From: JBMOOG01 sp049324535
GTDB taxonomy: Bacteria; Pseudomonadota; Alphaproteobacteria; Rhodobacterales; Rhodobacteraceae
Length of the DNA: 64,000 nucleotides
Assembly (NCBI GenBank): GCA_049324535.1
Contig: JBMOOG010000020.1
Span: 1 to 64,000 of the forward strand
Direction of reading: 5' to 3'
The notes below the pieces were generated by a model, which was given only the letters and a program-made list of their open reading frames with translations, had not been told where the DNA came from and ran no database searches. This document shows positions 1-8,501 of this stretch, piece by piece; position 1 is the first letter of the stretch; each line of letters begins with the position of its first letter. Made by a program: the position numbers and the translations under genes.

Positions 1-2003
1 CGCTTGCGCCGGCGCCGGCGCTTCTTCTTCTTCGGGCCCTCGCCCTCGGGCGCGGTCACGGCCTCTTCGGCCTCCTCGACCTCGTCCTCGTCCGGCAGGT
101 CCTCGTCGATGTCGGCCATCAGCGAGGCGTTGGCCGACACCACGGCCGTCGTCGGCTCGGGGACGATCCGCGTCGCGGTCTTGAACTTGTCGATCACGTA
201 GTCGGGGCTGATGAGCGACGGATCCGCCTCGATCCGCACCGACAGGCCGAAGCGCGCCTCGATCTGGCCGATGTGCTCGCGCTTCTGGTTCATCAGGAAG
301 TTGACCACGGCGACCGGCGCGCGCAGCAGCACCTCGCGCGACCGTTTCCGGGTGCCCTCCTCCTCGAGCTGGCGCAGGATCTGGAGCGCCAGGCTGTCGT
401 CCGACCGGATGATGCCGGTGCCGTGGCAGTGCGAGCAGGGTTGGGTCGTCGATTCCAGCATGCCCGGGCGCAGCCGCTGCCGGCTCATCTCCAGAAGGCC
501 GAAGCCCGAGATCCGGCCGACCTGGATGCGGGCGCGGTCGGTCTTGAGCTTTTCCTTGAGGCGCTTCTCGACCGCGGCGTTGTTCTTGCGCTCTTCCATG
601 TCGATGAAGTCGATGACGATCAGCCCCGCAAGGTCGCGCAGGCGGAGCTGGCGCGCGATCTCCTCGGCGGCCTCGAGGTTGGTCTTGAGCGCCGTCTCCT
701 CGATCGAGCCTTCCTTGGTGGCGCGCCCCGAGTTCACGTCGATGGCGACCAGCGCCTCGGTCACGCCGATGACGATGTAGCCGCCCGACTTCAGCTGCAC
801 GACCGGATTGAACATGCCCGCCAGATAGGTCTCGACCTGATAGCGCGCGAAGAGCGGCAGCGGCTCGTTGTAGAGCTTCACGTTCTTCGCGTGGGACGGC
901 ATGATCATCTTCATGAAGTCCTTGGCCGCGCGATAGCCCTTCTCGCCCTCGACCAGAACCTCGTCGATGTCCTTGTTGTAGAGATCGCGGATCGACCGCT
1001 TGATGAGGTCGCCCTCCTCGTAGATCGGAGCCGGCGCGATCGAGCGCAGCGTCAGGTCGCGGATCTGCTCCCAGAGCCGCATGAGGTATTCGTAGTCGCG
1101 CTTGATCTCGGTCTTCGTGCGCTGGCTGCCGGCGGTGCGGATGATCAGGCCGGCCCCTTCGGGCACCTCCATCTCGCCGGCGATCTCCTTGAGCTTCTTG
1201 CGATCGACGGCGTTGGTGATCTTGCGGCTGATCCCGCCCCCGCGCGCGGTGTTCGGCATCAGCACGCAGTAGCGCCCCGCGAGCGACAGATAGGTGGTGA
1301 GCGCCGCACCCTTGTTGCCGCGCTCTTCCTTGACCACCTGCACCAGCATGATCTGGCGGACCTTGACGACCTCCTGGATCTTGTAGCGGCGCGGCCGGGG
1401 CTTGCGCGGCTGGCGGATCTCTTCGGCGACGTCCTCTTCGGCGATCGATTCGATGTCGTCGTCGGTCTCGCTGGCGTGATCGGCCGCCACATAGGGCTCG
1501 TCGCTGCGCTCGCCGGCCGGGCTGTCACCCGAGGGCGCCGCCGCGGCCTCCGCGGCCGCCTCGGCGGACTCGGCCTCGGCCTCGAGGTCCACGACGGCCA
1601 TGCCGGGGATCGCGTCGCTTGCGCTGACGGCGGCGCCGTCCTGCGACGCCTCGGCCCGGGGCGCGGGACGGCGGCGGCGCGGTCCGCGCGCTTCCTCGGC
1701 TTCCATCGCCTCGGCGTAGGCGCGTTCCTCGGCCAGAAGCGCCTGACGGTCCGCGACCGGGATCTGGTAGTAATCGGGGTGGATCTCGGCGAAGGCGAGG
1801 AACCCGTGACGGTTTCCGCCATAGTCCACGAAGGCCGCCTGAAGCGACGGCTCGACCCGCGTGACCTTCGCTAGATAGATGTTGCCCTGAAGCTGGCGCT
1901 TGTTGACGGTCTCGAAGTCGAATTCCTCGACCTTGTTTCCGTCCACCACCACCACGCGGGTCTCTTCCGCGTGGGTGGCGTCGATGAGCATCTTCTTTGC
2001 CAT
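1..2003 (-). CDS. rne: Ribonuclease E, 3' end cut by the window edge
   Basis: Endoribonuclease that starts mRNA decay and processes rRNA and tRNA precursors; scaffold of the degradosome. The visible 667 codons begin MAKKMLIDATHAEETRV at an ATG at 2003. An S1 domain is split by a long acidic, Ala/Glu-rich insertion (about residues 95-215), typical of alphaproteobacterial RNase E. Next comes the DNase I-like catalytic core with the IDVNSGR and DFIDM segments that carry the Mg-binding Asp residues, then the Zn-link CSHC within QPCSHCHGTG. The visible end is acidic and then Lys/Arg-rich (KKKKRRRRR), the start of the disordered C-terminal half, which lies outside the window. An RraB-type RNase E inhibitor is encoded 4.6 kb away. 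Family assignment is secure; the full length is unknown. Confidence 0.97.
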   Translation of the reverse strand, partial: MAKKMLIDATHAEETRVVVVDGNKVEEFDFETVNKRQLQGNIYLAKVTRVEPSLQAAFVDYGGNRHGFLAFAEIHPDYYQIPVADRQALLAEERAYAEAMEAEEARGPRRRRPAPRAEASQDGAAVSASDAIPGMAVVDLEAEAESAEAAAEAAAAPSGDSPAGERSDEPYVAADHASETDDDIESIAEEDVAEEIRQPRKPRPRRYKIQEVVKVRQIMLVQVVKEERGNKGAALTTYLSLAGRYCVLMPNTARGGGISRKITNAVDRKKLKEIAGEMEVPEGAGLIIRTAGSQRTKTEIKRDYEYLMRLWEQIRDLTLRSIAPAPIYEEGDLIKRSIRDLYNKDIDEVLVEGEKGYRAAKDFMKMIMPSHAKNVKLYNEPLPLFARYQVETYLAGMFNPVVQLKSGGYIVIGVTEALVAIDVNSGRATKEGSIEETALKTNLEAAEEIARQLRLRDLAGLIVIDFIDMEERKNNAAVEKRLKEKLKTDRARIQVGRISGFGLLEMSRQRLRPGMLESTTQPCSHCHGTGIIRSDDSLALQILRQLEEEGTRKRSREVLLRAPVAVVNFLMNQKREHIGQIEARFGLSVRIEADPSLISPDYVIDKFKTATRIVPEPTTAVVSANASLMADIDEDLPDEDEVEEAEEAVTAPEGEGPKKKKRRRRRK

Positions 2004-2438
2004 GTAACTCTTTCGGATGCCCCGCGCCGCTCCGGCCCGGGCGGGCGGGAGCGGCGGAGGTCATGCTGTGCTGGGGCAATGGGCGGGCAACGCGTCGCGG
2101 ACACCCCGGCACCTGGCCGGAGAGTCCGTTGCTGGCAGTCGCTTTGCCTCATCGCGGTTCGGTCCAAGACGCCTTCCGGCGCCCGTTTTCTGGCCCTTGT
2201 CCCTGTGGACGGTCGGGCGAATTGACGGCCCGGAGGCCGGTATTCAGCGCTGTGACACCGACACACCCCTCAAGGGGCGCCCTGCGTGAAACAGCAGCGA
2301 AACTGGTGGGCGCGGGTCGCGCAAGGCGCAGGCCCCGACCGCCGGCGCCGACATTAGCGGGGAACCGTTGCAAAAGACAATGCCGATTTTGGCGGCCGCG
2401 CCCCGGGCGACCGCGCCGGCCCGGCCGGGGGGACGGGT
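2004..2438. other. Intergenic region with the rne 5' leader
   Basis: About 435 bases between the start of rne and the stop of the dctD-like gene, both on the minus strand. RNase E mRNAs usually have a long, self-regulating leader, so a promoter and a structured 5' UTR are expected here. I see no convincing -35/-10 pair and no coding sequence with plausible codon use. The part near 2341-2400 is less GC-rich than its surroundings and is the likeliest promoter region. Confidence 0.4.
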
Positions 2439-3770
2439 TCAGAGGTAGTCCGACCGCTGCAACCCGTATTTCGCCATCTTCTCGTTCAGCGTGCGCCGCG
2501 GCAGGCAGAGCTCGTCCATGACCTGCGCGATCGAGCCCTTGTGCCGGCGCATGGAGTTGTCGATCAGCATCTTCTCGAAGCTTTCGACATACTCCTTGAG
2601 CGGCTTGCCCTCGGTGGTGATCGCGGGCCCGGTCTCCTCGTTGTCGGCCATCAGCAGCGACGCGATCGACCCCGATCCGCGCCGGTTCTGCAACACGGCG
2701 CGTTCGGCCACGTTGATGAGCTGGCGCACGTTGCCGGGCCAGGGCGCCTGCAAGAGCTGCGCCGCCTCCTGCGCCGTGACCTGCGGCGCGTCGCAGCCGT
2801 ATTCCTCGGCGAACTGTTCGGACACGCGGGTGAAGAGTGTCAGGATGTCCTCGCCGCGCGCGCGCAGCGGCGGCAGCGTGATCTTGAGCGCGGCGAGACG
2901 GAAGAAGAGATCCGGGCGCAGCGCGTCCTCGAGCGTGCGCCCCTCGCCATGCGTGTTGCAGATCGCGATGATCCGGGTCTCGGGCGGCGTTCCCTGGTCG
3001 TTGATGAAGGTGAGAAGCCGCGCCTGCATCGGCTGGCTCAGCGCCTCGATGTCCTCGAGCACCAGTGTTCCGCCGCGCGCCTCCTCGACCAGCGGGATCT
3101 GTCCGCCCTCGTCCATCGGGCCGAAGAGGCGCCGCGCCAGCTGATCCTCGGAAAAGGCCGCGCAGCTGACGACCACGAATTTCCGGCCCGCCCGGGGACC
3201 GACCGCGTGGAGCGCATGGGCGACCAGCGTCTTGCCCGTCCCGGTCTCGCCGTCGATCAGCACATGGCCGTCGGCCTGCCCCAGATCGAGGATGTCCTCG
3301 CGCAGGCGCTCCATCGCCGGCGAGGCGCCGATGAGCTTCTTCATGATGCCCGAGCCGTCGCTCAGCTCCTTGCGCAGGGCGCGGTTGTCGAGCGTCATCC
3401 GCCGCGCCTGGCTGGCGCGCTTGGCCAGTTCGGTCATCCGGTCGGGGTTGAACGGCTTTTCGAGAAAGTCGTAGGCGCCGATGCGCATGGCCTCGACCGC
3501 CATCGGCACGTCGCCGTGGCCGGTGATCATGATCACCGGCAGGCCGCTGTCCACGCTCATCAGCCGGCGCAGGAAGGCCATGCCGTCCATGCCGGGCATC
3601 TTGATGTCGCTGACGACGACGCCGGGCCAGTCGGCCCCGATCGCCTTCAGCGCCTCTTCGGCGCTGGCGTAGGTCTCGGTGTCGAAGCCCGACAGCGCCA
3701 GCCACTGGCTGACCGACTGCCGCATGTCCTGCTCGTCATCGACGATCGCCACTTTCATCGCACGCGCCAT
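2439..3770 (-). CDS. dctD: NtrC/DctD-type response regulator without a GAFTGA loop
   Basis: Response regulator of the C4-dicarboxylate type, 443 residues. The receiver domain (residues 5-120) has the DD pair at 11-12, phospho-acceptor Asp55 and Lys105. The AAA+ domain (about 145-370) has Walker A GETGTGKT at 174-181, and a Fis-type helix-turn-helix lies near 410-437. Two features are unusual. The sigma-54-contacting GAFTGA loop is absent: LFGPMDEGG sits where LFGHEKGAFTGA is usual. Walker B reads GGTLVLEDIE, with the acidic pair as ED rather than DE. NtrC-family proteins lacking GAFTGA are known in Rhodobacter and can act without sigma-54, so calling this a sigma-54 activator would be unsafe. 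A kinase gene lies directly upstream (39-base gap), so the two probably form one operon. The start at 3770 has GGGAG ten bases upstream; an in-frame ATG at 3758 is possible. Confidence 0.85.
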   Translation of the reverse strand: MARAMKVAIVDDEQDMRQSVSQWLALSGFDTETYASAEEALKAIGADWPGVVVSDIKMPGMDGMAFLRRLMSVDSGLPVIMITGHGDVPMAVEAMRIGAYDFLEKPFNPDRMTELAKRASQARRMTLDNRALRKELSDGSGIMKKLIGASPAMERLREDILDLGQADGHVLIDGETGTGKTLVAHALHAVGPRAGRKFVVVSCAAFSEDQLARRLFGPMDEGGQIPLVEEARGGTLVLEDIEALSQPMQARLLTFINDQGTPPETRIIAICNTHGEGRTLEDALRPDLFFRLAALKITLPPLRARGEDILTLFTRVSEQFAEEYGCDAPQVTAQEAAQLLQAPWPGNVRQLINVAERAVLQNRRGSGSIASLLMADNEETGPAITTEGKPLKEYVESFEKMLIDNSMRRHKGSIAQVMDELCLPRRTLNEKMAKYGLQRSDYL

Positions 3771-3809
3771 ATCGACGTCACTCCCTTGTCTGGTCCCGCC
3801 CCTGCACCG

Positions 3810-5603
3810 TCATTCGGCGGCCTGCGGCTTTCCGACGGCCAGCGGCAACTGCACCTCGAACACCGCCCCGCCCCCCGGCGCGTTGCGCGCCGTCAGGCGC
3901 CCGCCGAGATCCTTCACGATGCCCGACGAGATCGCCAGTCCGAGGCCGACTCCCTCGCCGGGCTTCTTGGTGGTGTAGAACGGTTCGAACAGGTTTTCGA
4001 GATCGGCGATCCCGTGACCGTTGTCGCGCACGCTCAGCACCGCGCTTTCCCCCATGGTCAGCAGGATGTCGATCTGCGGATCGGCCGATCCCTTGGTCGC
4101 ATCCAGCGCGTTGCGCAGCAGGTTGATGATCACCTGCTCCAGCCGGACGCGATCGGCCATCACCATGACCGGCCCGCGCGGCAGGGTCCGGGTGATCCTG
4201 ACCGTCCGCGTGCGCAGCTGCGGCTCCATCATCGACAGCGCCGAGGACAGGCAGGTGCGGAAGTCCACCGGCTCCATGGCGTCGCCGCCCTTGCGCGCGT
4301 AGGACTTGAGCTGCCGGGTGATCGCGCCCATCCGCTCGATCAGGTCGTCGATCCGCTGGAAGGACGCGATGGCCTCCTCGGGCCGCTTGCGCTGCAAAAG
4401 CAGCCGCGCCCCCGCGAGATAGGTCTTCATCGCGGCCAGCGGCTGGTTCAGCTCATGGCTGACCGCCGCGGACATCTCGCCCAGCGCGGCCAGCTTGGAG
4501 GACTGGGCCAGCGTCTGTTCGGCGCTGGCGAGGTCCTTCTGGGCGCGCTCGCGCTCGGCGATCTCGCGCGAGAGGCGCGCGTTCAGCGCGCGCAGCTCGG
4601 CCGACTCGCGCCGGAAGACCGCCGACTGACGGCGTGCGCGCCGCGACAGCAGGTAGAAGGCGGTCGCCAGGATCATGGCAAAGACCATGATCTCGAGCGC
4701 CAGCACCGCGTTCACCCGCTCGCGCACCGAATCGTAGGTCGAGAAGCTGACGATCCGCCAGCCCCGGAACGGCACCCGCGCCTCGGTCCGCATCACCGCG
4801 ACGCCGCGCAGGTAGGCGTCCGGCGGCCGGTTGGTCAGATCGGCCGTCGCCTGAAGCGCGCGCGTCAGCACCGAGGGCGCCGAGCGCACCGCCAGCGCCT
4901 CGTCGAGGGTCAGTCCCCGCCAGCGCGGCTCGGAGGTCAGGATGATGGTGCCGGTGCTGTCGAGAACCGCCACCGCATCCGAGATCCCCGACCAGCCCCG
5001 TTCGAACTTGGTGAGCTCGGCCGCCACCACCACGACGCCCAGAACCTTGTTCTCGCCGATGACCGCGCGTGAATAGATGAACTGGAACCCGCCCGCATCG
5101 GCCTTCCAGACCGTGAAGACGGTGTCCTTGGACCGCTGGGCATCGACGAAATAGGCCGCGTTCGCGTGGCTGGTCCCGATCAGGTTGCGGTTCGTCGCCG
5201 CCACCGTCCGCCCCTGCAGGTCGAGAAGCTGGATCGAGGCGGCGCCGATCTCCTCCTGCGCGCCGATCAGCCGCTGCGAGGTGGTGGAGTAGTTCGCGCT
5301 CTTCAGGGCCTCGATCAGCGCCGGGTCGCGCGCCAGCAGAAGCGGCACCACCGAGGTGCGCTTCAGCTCGCTCATGATGTTTCCGGAGTAGAGCGCGAGG
5401 CGCAGTTCGGCCCGCGACCGCGTGGTTTCGGTCAGGCCCTGGCTCAGAAAGGCGTTCGTCCCCCAGATCACCGCAACCGCGACCAGCGTCACCGCCAGAA
5501 CCACGAGACGGCTCCACGGCAGGCGACGGCGCGCGGCATCCGCCCCCGGCGCGGGGGCGGCCGCCTCGGCGCCGGGTGTGGTGTCGGTCTTGGTCTCGGA
5601 CAT
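3810..5603 (-). CDS. dctB: DctB-like membrane sensor histidine kinase
   Basis: Sensor kinase of 597 residues, partner of the adjacent response regulator. A short Ala/Pro-rich cytoplasmic end is followed by a membrane segment at about 33-54, a periplasmic double-Cache-like sensing region (about 55-298), a second membrane segment at 299-320, a coiled coil (about 325-370), the HisKA domain with His383 in VSHELNQPLAAMK, and an HATPase domain with N-box NLLRNALDA and G-boxes DNGHGIAD and GEGVGLGLA. The HELNQPL signature and Cache architecture match DctB/DctS kinases that sense C4-dicarboxylates. No dctPQM or dctA transporter is nearby, so the ligand is inferred from family only. Confidence 0.85.
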   Translation of the reverse strand: MSETKTDTTPGAEAAAPAPGADAARRRLPWSRLVVLAVTLVAVAVIWGTNAFLSQGLTETTRSRAELRLALYSGNIMSELKRTSVVPLLLARDPALIEALKSANYSTTSQRLIGAQEEIGAASIQLLDLQGRTVAATNRNLIGTSHANAAYFVDAQRSKDTVFTVWKADAGGFQFIYSRAVIGENKVLGVVVVAAELTKFERGWSGISDAVAVLDSTGTIILTSEPRWRGLTLDEALAVRSAPSVLTRALQATADLTNRPPDAYLRGVAVMRTEARVPFRGWRIVSFSTYDSVRERVNAVLALEIMVFAMILATAFYLLSRRARRQSAVFRRESAELRALNARLSREIAERERAQKDLASAEQTLAQSSKLAALGEMSAAVSHELNQPLAAMKTYLAGARLLLQRKRPEEAIASFQRIDDLIERMGAITRQLKSYARKGGDAMEPVDFRTCLSSALSMMEPQLRTRTVRITRTLPRGPVMVMADRVRLEQVIINLLRNALDATKGSADPQIDILLTMGESAVLSVRDNGHGIADLENLFEPFYTTKKPGEGVGLGLAISSGIVKDLGGRLTARNAPGGGAVFEVQLPLAVGKPQAAE

Positions 5604-5640
5604 CGGCGCAGTCTAACCCCGCGCCAAGGCCCCCCTCAAG

Positions 5641-6309
5641 TCACGCAACCGCCATGGCCGACAGGAGCGAGCGGAAAAGCACCGATCCGTCGGTGCCGCC
5701 CTGCGCGGGATCCACCGCGCGCTCCGGGTGGGGCATCATCCCCAGCACCCGCCGGTTCTGCGACAGCACGCCCGCGATGTCGGCGACCGAGCCGTTCGGG
5801 TTGGCCTCGTAGGTGAAGGCGATGCGGTCCTCGCCCCTCAGCCGCGCCAGACCCTCCGCGTCGATCTGGTAGTTGCCGTCGTGATGCGCCACCGGCAGGT
5901 CGAGCCGGTCGCCCGCGGCCCAGCCCGAGGTGAAGGCCGAACGCGCCGTCGCCACCCGCAGCCCGACCGTGCGGCAGACGAAGCGCAGTCCGGCGTTGCG
6001 CATGAGCGCCCCGGGCAAGAGGCCCGCCTCGGTCAGCACCTGGAACCCGTTGCAGATCCCCAGCACGTACCCCCCGCGCCCGGCAAAGTCGATGACCGCC
6101 GCCATGATCGGCGAACGCGCCGCGATCGCGCCGCAGCGCAGGTAGTCGCCGTAGGAAAATCCGCCCGGCACGCCCACCACGTCGGTTCCCGGCGGCAGGG
6201 CGCCGTCCTTGTGCCAGACCGGCACGACCTCGGCGCCGGCCAGACGGAACGCCTCGGCCAGGTCGCGGTCGCAGTTCGAGCCCGGAAAGGTGATGACGGC
6301 GGCCTTCAT
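5641..6309 (-). CDS. purQ: FGAM synthase, glutaminase subunit PurQ
   Basis: Glutaminase component (222 residues) of the three-part phosphoribosylformylglycinamidine synthase of de novo purine synthesis; it supplies ammonia to PurL. The start at 6309 gives MKAAVITFPGSNCDRD, the standard N-terminus. The nucleophile Cys lies in GICNGFQ, and the His and Glu of the triad in MPHPERAVD. It is the last visible gene of purC-rraB-purS-purQ. A repeat hairpin lies in the 71 bases between purS and purQ, which is unusual within this operon and could alter the PurS:PurQ ratio. purL is not in the window. Confidence 0.97.
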   Translation of the reverse strand: MKAAVITFPGSNCDRDLAEAFRLAGAEVVPVWHKDGALPPGTDVVGVPGGFSYGDYLRCGAIAARSPIMAAVIDFAGRGGYVLGICNGFQVLTEAGLLPGALMRNAGLRFVCRTVGLRVATARSAFTSGWAAGDRLDLPVAHHDGNYQIDAEGLARLRGEDRIAFTYEANPNGSVADIAGVLSQNRRVLGMMPHPERAVDPAQGGTDGSVLFRSLLSAMAVA

Positions 6310-6317
6310 GGCGTCCC

Positions 6318-6371
6318 CTTCTCGTTTGTCCAAATACCCTGCGGGGGTCCGGGGGCGCAAAGCCCCCGGGG
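6318..6371. repeat. GC-hairpin intergenic repeat, copy 1
   Basis: The segment has the core CCAAATACCCTGCGGGGGTC followed by an 8-bp perfect stem, CCGGGGGC (6349-6356) and GCCCCCGG (6362-6369), with loop GCAAA. The AAATACCC...GGGGGT core plus a C/G hairpin recurs at 9627-9677 and 14000-14096. This copy lies between purS and purQ inside an operon. Confidence 0.8.
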
Positions 6372-6380
6372 CCCGCCCGC

Positions 6381-6620
6381 TCAGATCAGCTCGATCCGGT
6401 AGCTTTCGATCACGGTGTTGGCGAGCAGCCGCTCGCACATAGCCGTCACGTCCTTCTCGGCCGCGGCCCGGTCGGCAGTGGCGAGATCCAGCTCGATCAC
6501 CTTGCCCTGGCGCACGCCCTCGACCCCGCTGAACCCCAGCGCGGTCAGCGCGTGCCGCACCGCCTCGCCCTGCGGATCGAGAACGCCCGCCTTCAGCATC
6601 ACCGTCACCCGCGCCTTCAT
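6381..6620 (-). CDS. purS: FGAM synthase subunit PurS
   Basis: Small subunit (79 residues) that links PurQ and PurL in the FGAM synthase complex. The start at 6620 gives MKARVTVMLKAGVLDPQGEA, the conserved first strand and turn; seven in-frame codons upstream have no family counterpart. Conserved features include the GVEGVRQGKVIELD strand and the C-terminal NTVIESYRIEL. It starts 7 bases after the stop of the upstream rraB-like gene, consistent with one transcript. Confidence 0.95.
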   Translation of the reverse strand: MKARVTVMLKAGVLDPQGEAVRHALTALGFSGVEGVRQGKVIELDLATADRAAAEKDVTAMCERLLANTVIESYRIELI

Positions 6621-6627
6621 GTCGACC

Positions 6628-7014
6628 TCATCTTGCTGCAACGCCGCTTTCCCAGCCGTCGTAATACCAGCCCTCCGCCGCGGCCTCGCGCGCGATCCGC
6701 AGGACCAGCGCGTCGAACGCGGCCGGGGCGACCGCGCTGTCGCGCTCGAGGATCAGCCCGTCCCCCGCCGCCGACAGGCGGCTGGTCAGGCCGAGCCGGG
6801 AAGCCATCGCCCGGATCGCCCGGTCGCCGCCCGGGCGGCGGACCGCCGGATCGGGGAAGAGGTAATGCGACACGAGGCGCGGCCGGGTGCCATCGTCCCC
6901 CATATCCGCCAGCGACGCCCGGATCATGCCGCTGCGCCGCACCTGCGCCACCTCGCGCTCCGTCAGGGGAACGGGGGGCAGGGCCGGGCCGGGAACCGTC
7001 GGTCCGTCGGCCAT
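6628..7014 (-). CDS. RraB-family RNase E inhibitor-like protein
   Basis: Protein of 128 residues whose C-terminal part (EGWYYDGWESGV) matches the conserved end of RraB, the protein inhibitor of RNase E. It contains an early segment with an RRSGMIRASLADMGDDG stretch, then LVSHYLFPD and a long helix ending in the tryptophan/tyrosine motif. Its ATG overlaps the purC stop by one base, so translation is probably coupled. It may modulate RNA decay, but its position inside the purine operon gives no direct support. Rhodobacterales versions are poorly characterised; the function is inferred from the family. Confidence 0.7.
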   Translation of the reverse strand: MADGPTVPGPALPPVPLTEREVAQVRRSGMIRASLADMGDDGTRPRLVSHYLFPDPAVRRPGGDRAIRAMASRLGLTSRLSAAGDGLILERDSAVAPAAFDALVLRIAREAAAEGWYYDGWESGVAAR

Positions 7015-7778
7015 CAGTTGATGAGCGTGGGCTTGCCGAGATGCGTCGCCGCCGTCGGCAGGACGCCCAGCCGCCGCGCCACCTCGGAATAGGCGTCGGT
7101 CAGGCTGCCGAGGTCGCGGCGGAACACGTCCTTGTCGAGCTTCTGCCCGGTCTTGATGTCCCAGAGCCGGCAGCTGTCGGGGCTGATCTCGTCGGCGACG
7201 ATCAGGCGCATGAAGTCGCCGTCCCAGATCCGCCCGATCTCGATCTTGAAGTCCACAAGCTTGATGCCGACCCCGTAGAACACCCCCGACAGGAAGTCGT
7301 TGACCCGGAGCGCGAGCGACACGATGTCGTCGAGATCCTGCTGGCTGGCCCAGCCGAAGGCCACGATATACTCCTCGCTGACCATCGGATCGCCGAGCGC
7401 GTCGTTCTTGTAGCTGTATTCGACGATGGGCCGCGGCAGGGGGGTCCCCTCCTCCATGCCCAGCCGCTTGGCGATCGAGCCTGCGGCGAAGTTGCGCACG
7501 ATCACCTCGAGCGGGATGATCTCGACCTGCCGGATCAGCTGCTCGCGCATGTTGAGGCGGCGGATGAAGTGGTTGGGCACGCCGATGTTCGAAAGCCCCT
7601 GCATGAAGAACTCGCTCAGCCGGTTGTTCAGCACGCCCTTGCCTTCGATCGTCGCCTTCTTCTGCGCGTTGAAGGCGGTGGCGTCGTCCTTGAAATACTG
7701 GATGAACGTGCCGGGCTCGGGACCTTCGTAGAGGATCTTCGCCTTGCCTTCGTAGATCTTCTTGCGACGAGGTGCCAT
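7014..7778 (-). CDS. purC: SAICAR synthetase
   Basis: Phosphoribosylaminoimidazole-succinocarboxamide synthase (254 residues): ATP-dependent joining of CAIR and aspartate. The start at 7778 gives MAPRRKKIYEGKAKILYEG, the conserved glycine-rich ATP-binding strand; twelve codons further upstream are not family-like. Other hallmarks are VPLEVI-type IIPLEVIVRN, LVDFKIEIGR and ADEISPDSCRLWD. It is the first gene of purC-rraB-purS-purQ. Confidence 0.97.
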   Translation of the reverse strand: MAPRRKKIYEGKAKILYEGPEPGTFIQYFKDDATAFNAQKKATIEGKGVLNNRLSEFFMQGLSNIGVPNHFIRRLNMREQLIRQVEIIPLEVIVRNFAAGSIAKRLGMEEGTPLPRPIVEYSYKNDALGDPMVSEEYIVAFGWASQQDLDDIVSLALRVNDFLSGVFYGVGIKLVDFKIEIGRIWDGDFMRLIVADEISPDSCRLWDIKTGQKLDKDVFRRDLGSLTDAYSEVARRLGVLPTAATHLGKPTLIN

Positions 7779-8014
7779 GAACGCTCCGTTCGGCTGCGGG
7801 CGGACGTCCCGCATGCGGTCCGCCCCTTGCGGCCCCTATAGGCCAAAGGGTGCCGCCTCGCAAGGCGGCAGCCTGGTGGACCGCCCCCGGCGTGGGCCCG
7901 GCCCGGGACCGGCGGATGGGCGGGAGACCCTTGCAGGAACCCGCCGGCGCGGGCATATGAAGGCACAACGGGACACGCGCCGTGCTGCGGCGCCTTTCAC
8001 AGACGGGGCCGGAC

Positions 8015-8329
8015 ATGACCACCTTCGACGACCGCGAGAACGCCTTCGAGAACAAGTTTGCCCATGACGAGCAGCTGCGGTTCAAGGCCGAGGCCCGCCG
8101 CAACAAGCTGCTCGGCCTCTGGGCCGCGGGCCTGATGGGCAAGTCGGGCGAAGCGGCCGAATCCTATGCGATGGAGGTCGTCGCCGCCGACTTCCAGGAA
8201 GCCGGCGACGAGGACGTGCTGCGCAAGGTGGTCGGCGATCTCGGCGGCAAGGCCGACGCCGCGACCGTGCGCGCGCGGATGGCCGAACTGATGGTCGAGG
8301 CCAAGCGCCAGGTGATGGACGAGGCCTGA
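8015..8329 (+). CDS. F1Fo-ATPase inhibitor subunit zeta (DUF1476)
   Basis: Protein of 104 residues beginning MTTFDDRENAFENKFAHDEQ, the recognisable N-terminal inhibitory segment of the alphaproteobacterial zeta subunit, which blocks ATP hydrolysis by F1. The rest is a helical bundle containing RRNKLLGLWAAGLMG and a C-terminal LMVEAKRQVMDEA helix. The ATG at 8015 was preferred over an upstream start because of this motif. It is divergent from purC. Confidence 0.92.
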   Translation: MTTFDDRENAFENKFAHDEQLRFKAEARRNKLLGLWAAGLMGKSGEAAESYAMEVVAADFQEAGDEDVLRKVVGDLGGKADAATVRARMAELMVEAKRQVMDEA

Positions 8330-8410
8330 GCCGGCCCGGCGGTCCGGCCGGCCGCGCGTGCGGCGTGACGGTCCCTGGCGCGCCGGAGGGTCCGCTTCCG
8401 CCGACGCGCC

Positions 8411-8425
8411 TCATGATCGTCATGA
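8411..8425. promoter_or_regulatory. Paired TCATGA palindromes upstream of bmt
   Basis: TCATGA (8411-8416), spacer TCG, TCATGA (8420-8425). Each half is itself palindromic and the start-to-start spacing is 9 bases. It lies 112 bases before the bmt ATG in a stretch less GC-rich than its surroundings (8411-8445). The shape is that of a repressor operator; the regulator is unknown. Confidence 0.4.
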
Positions 8426-8465
8426 CCCTAATTCGTTTGAACTGTCGTGGCCCTCGTGGCACAGG

Positions 8466-8501
8466 AGGGCAACCGCCCTGCCCGCGCGTCGCCCGCGCGG
8501 G
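8466..8501 (+). promoter_or_regulatory. Two adjacent hairpins in the bmt leader
   Basis: AGGGC-AACC-GCCCT (8466-8479) is followed at once by CCCGCGCG-TCGCC-CGCGCGGG (8481-8501), an 8-bp perfect stem. Both lie in the presumed 5' UTR of the homocysteine methyltransferase gene. They could be an attenuator or part of a riboswitch. I could not match a known SAM, SAH or cobalamin riboswitch consensus. Confidence 0.35.

Noticed and set aside
273..1874. Long plus-strand open frame opposite rne
   Set aside because: An antisense shadow of a GC-rich gene: composition is Arg/Leu/His-rich without domains, and the rne frame is unambiguous.
2541..5072. 843-codon plus-strand open frame across dctD and dctB
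   Set aside because: Shadow of two well-supported minus-strand genes; no conserved motif.
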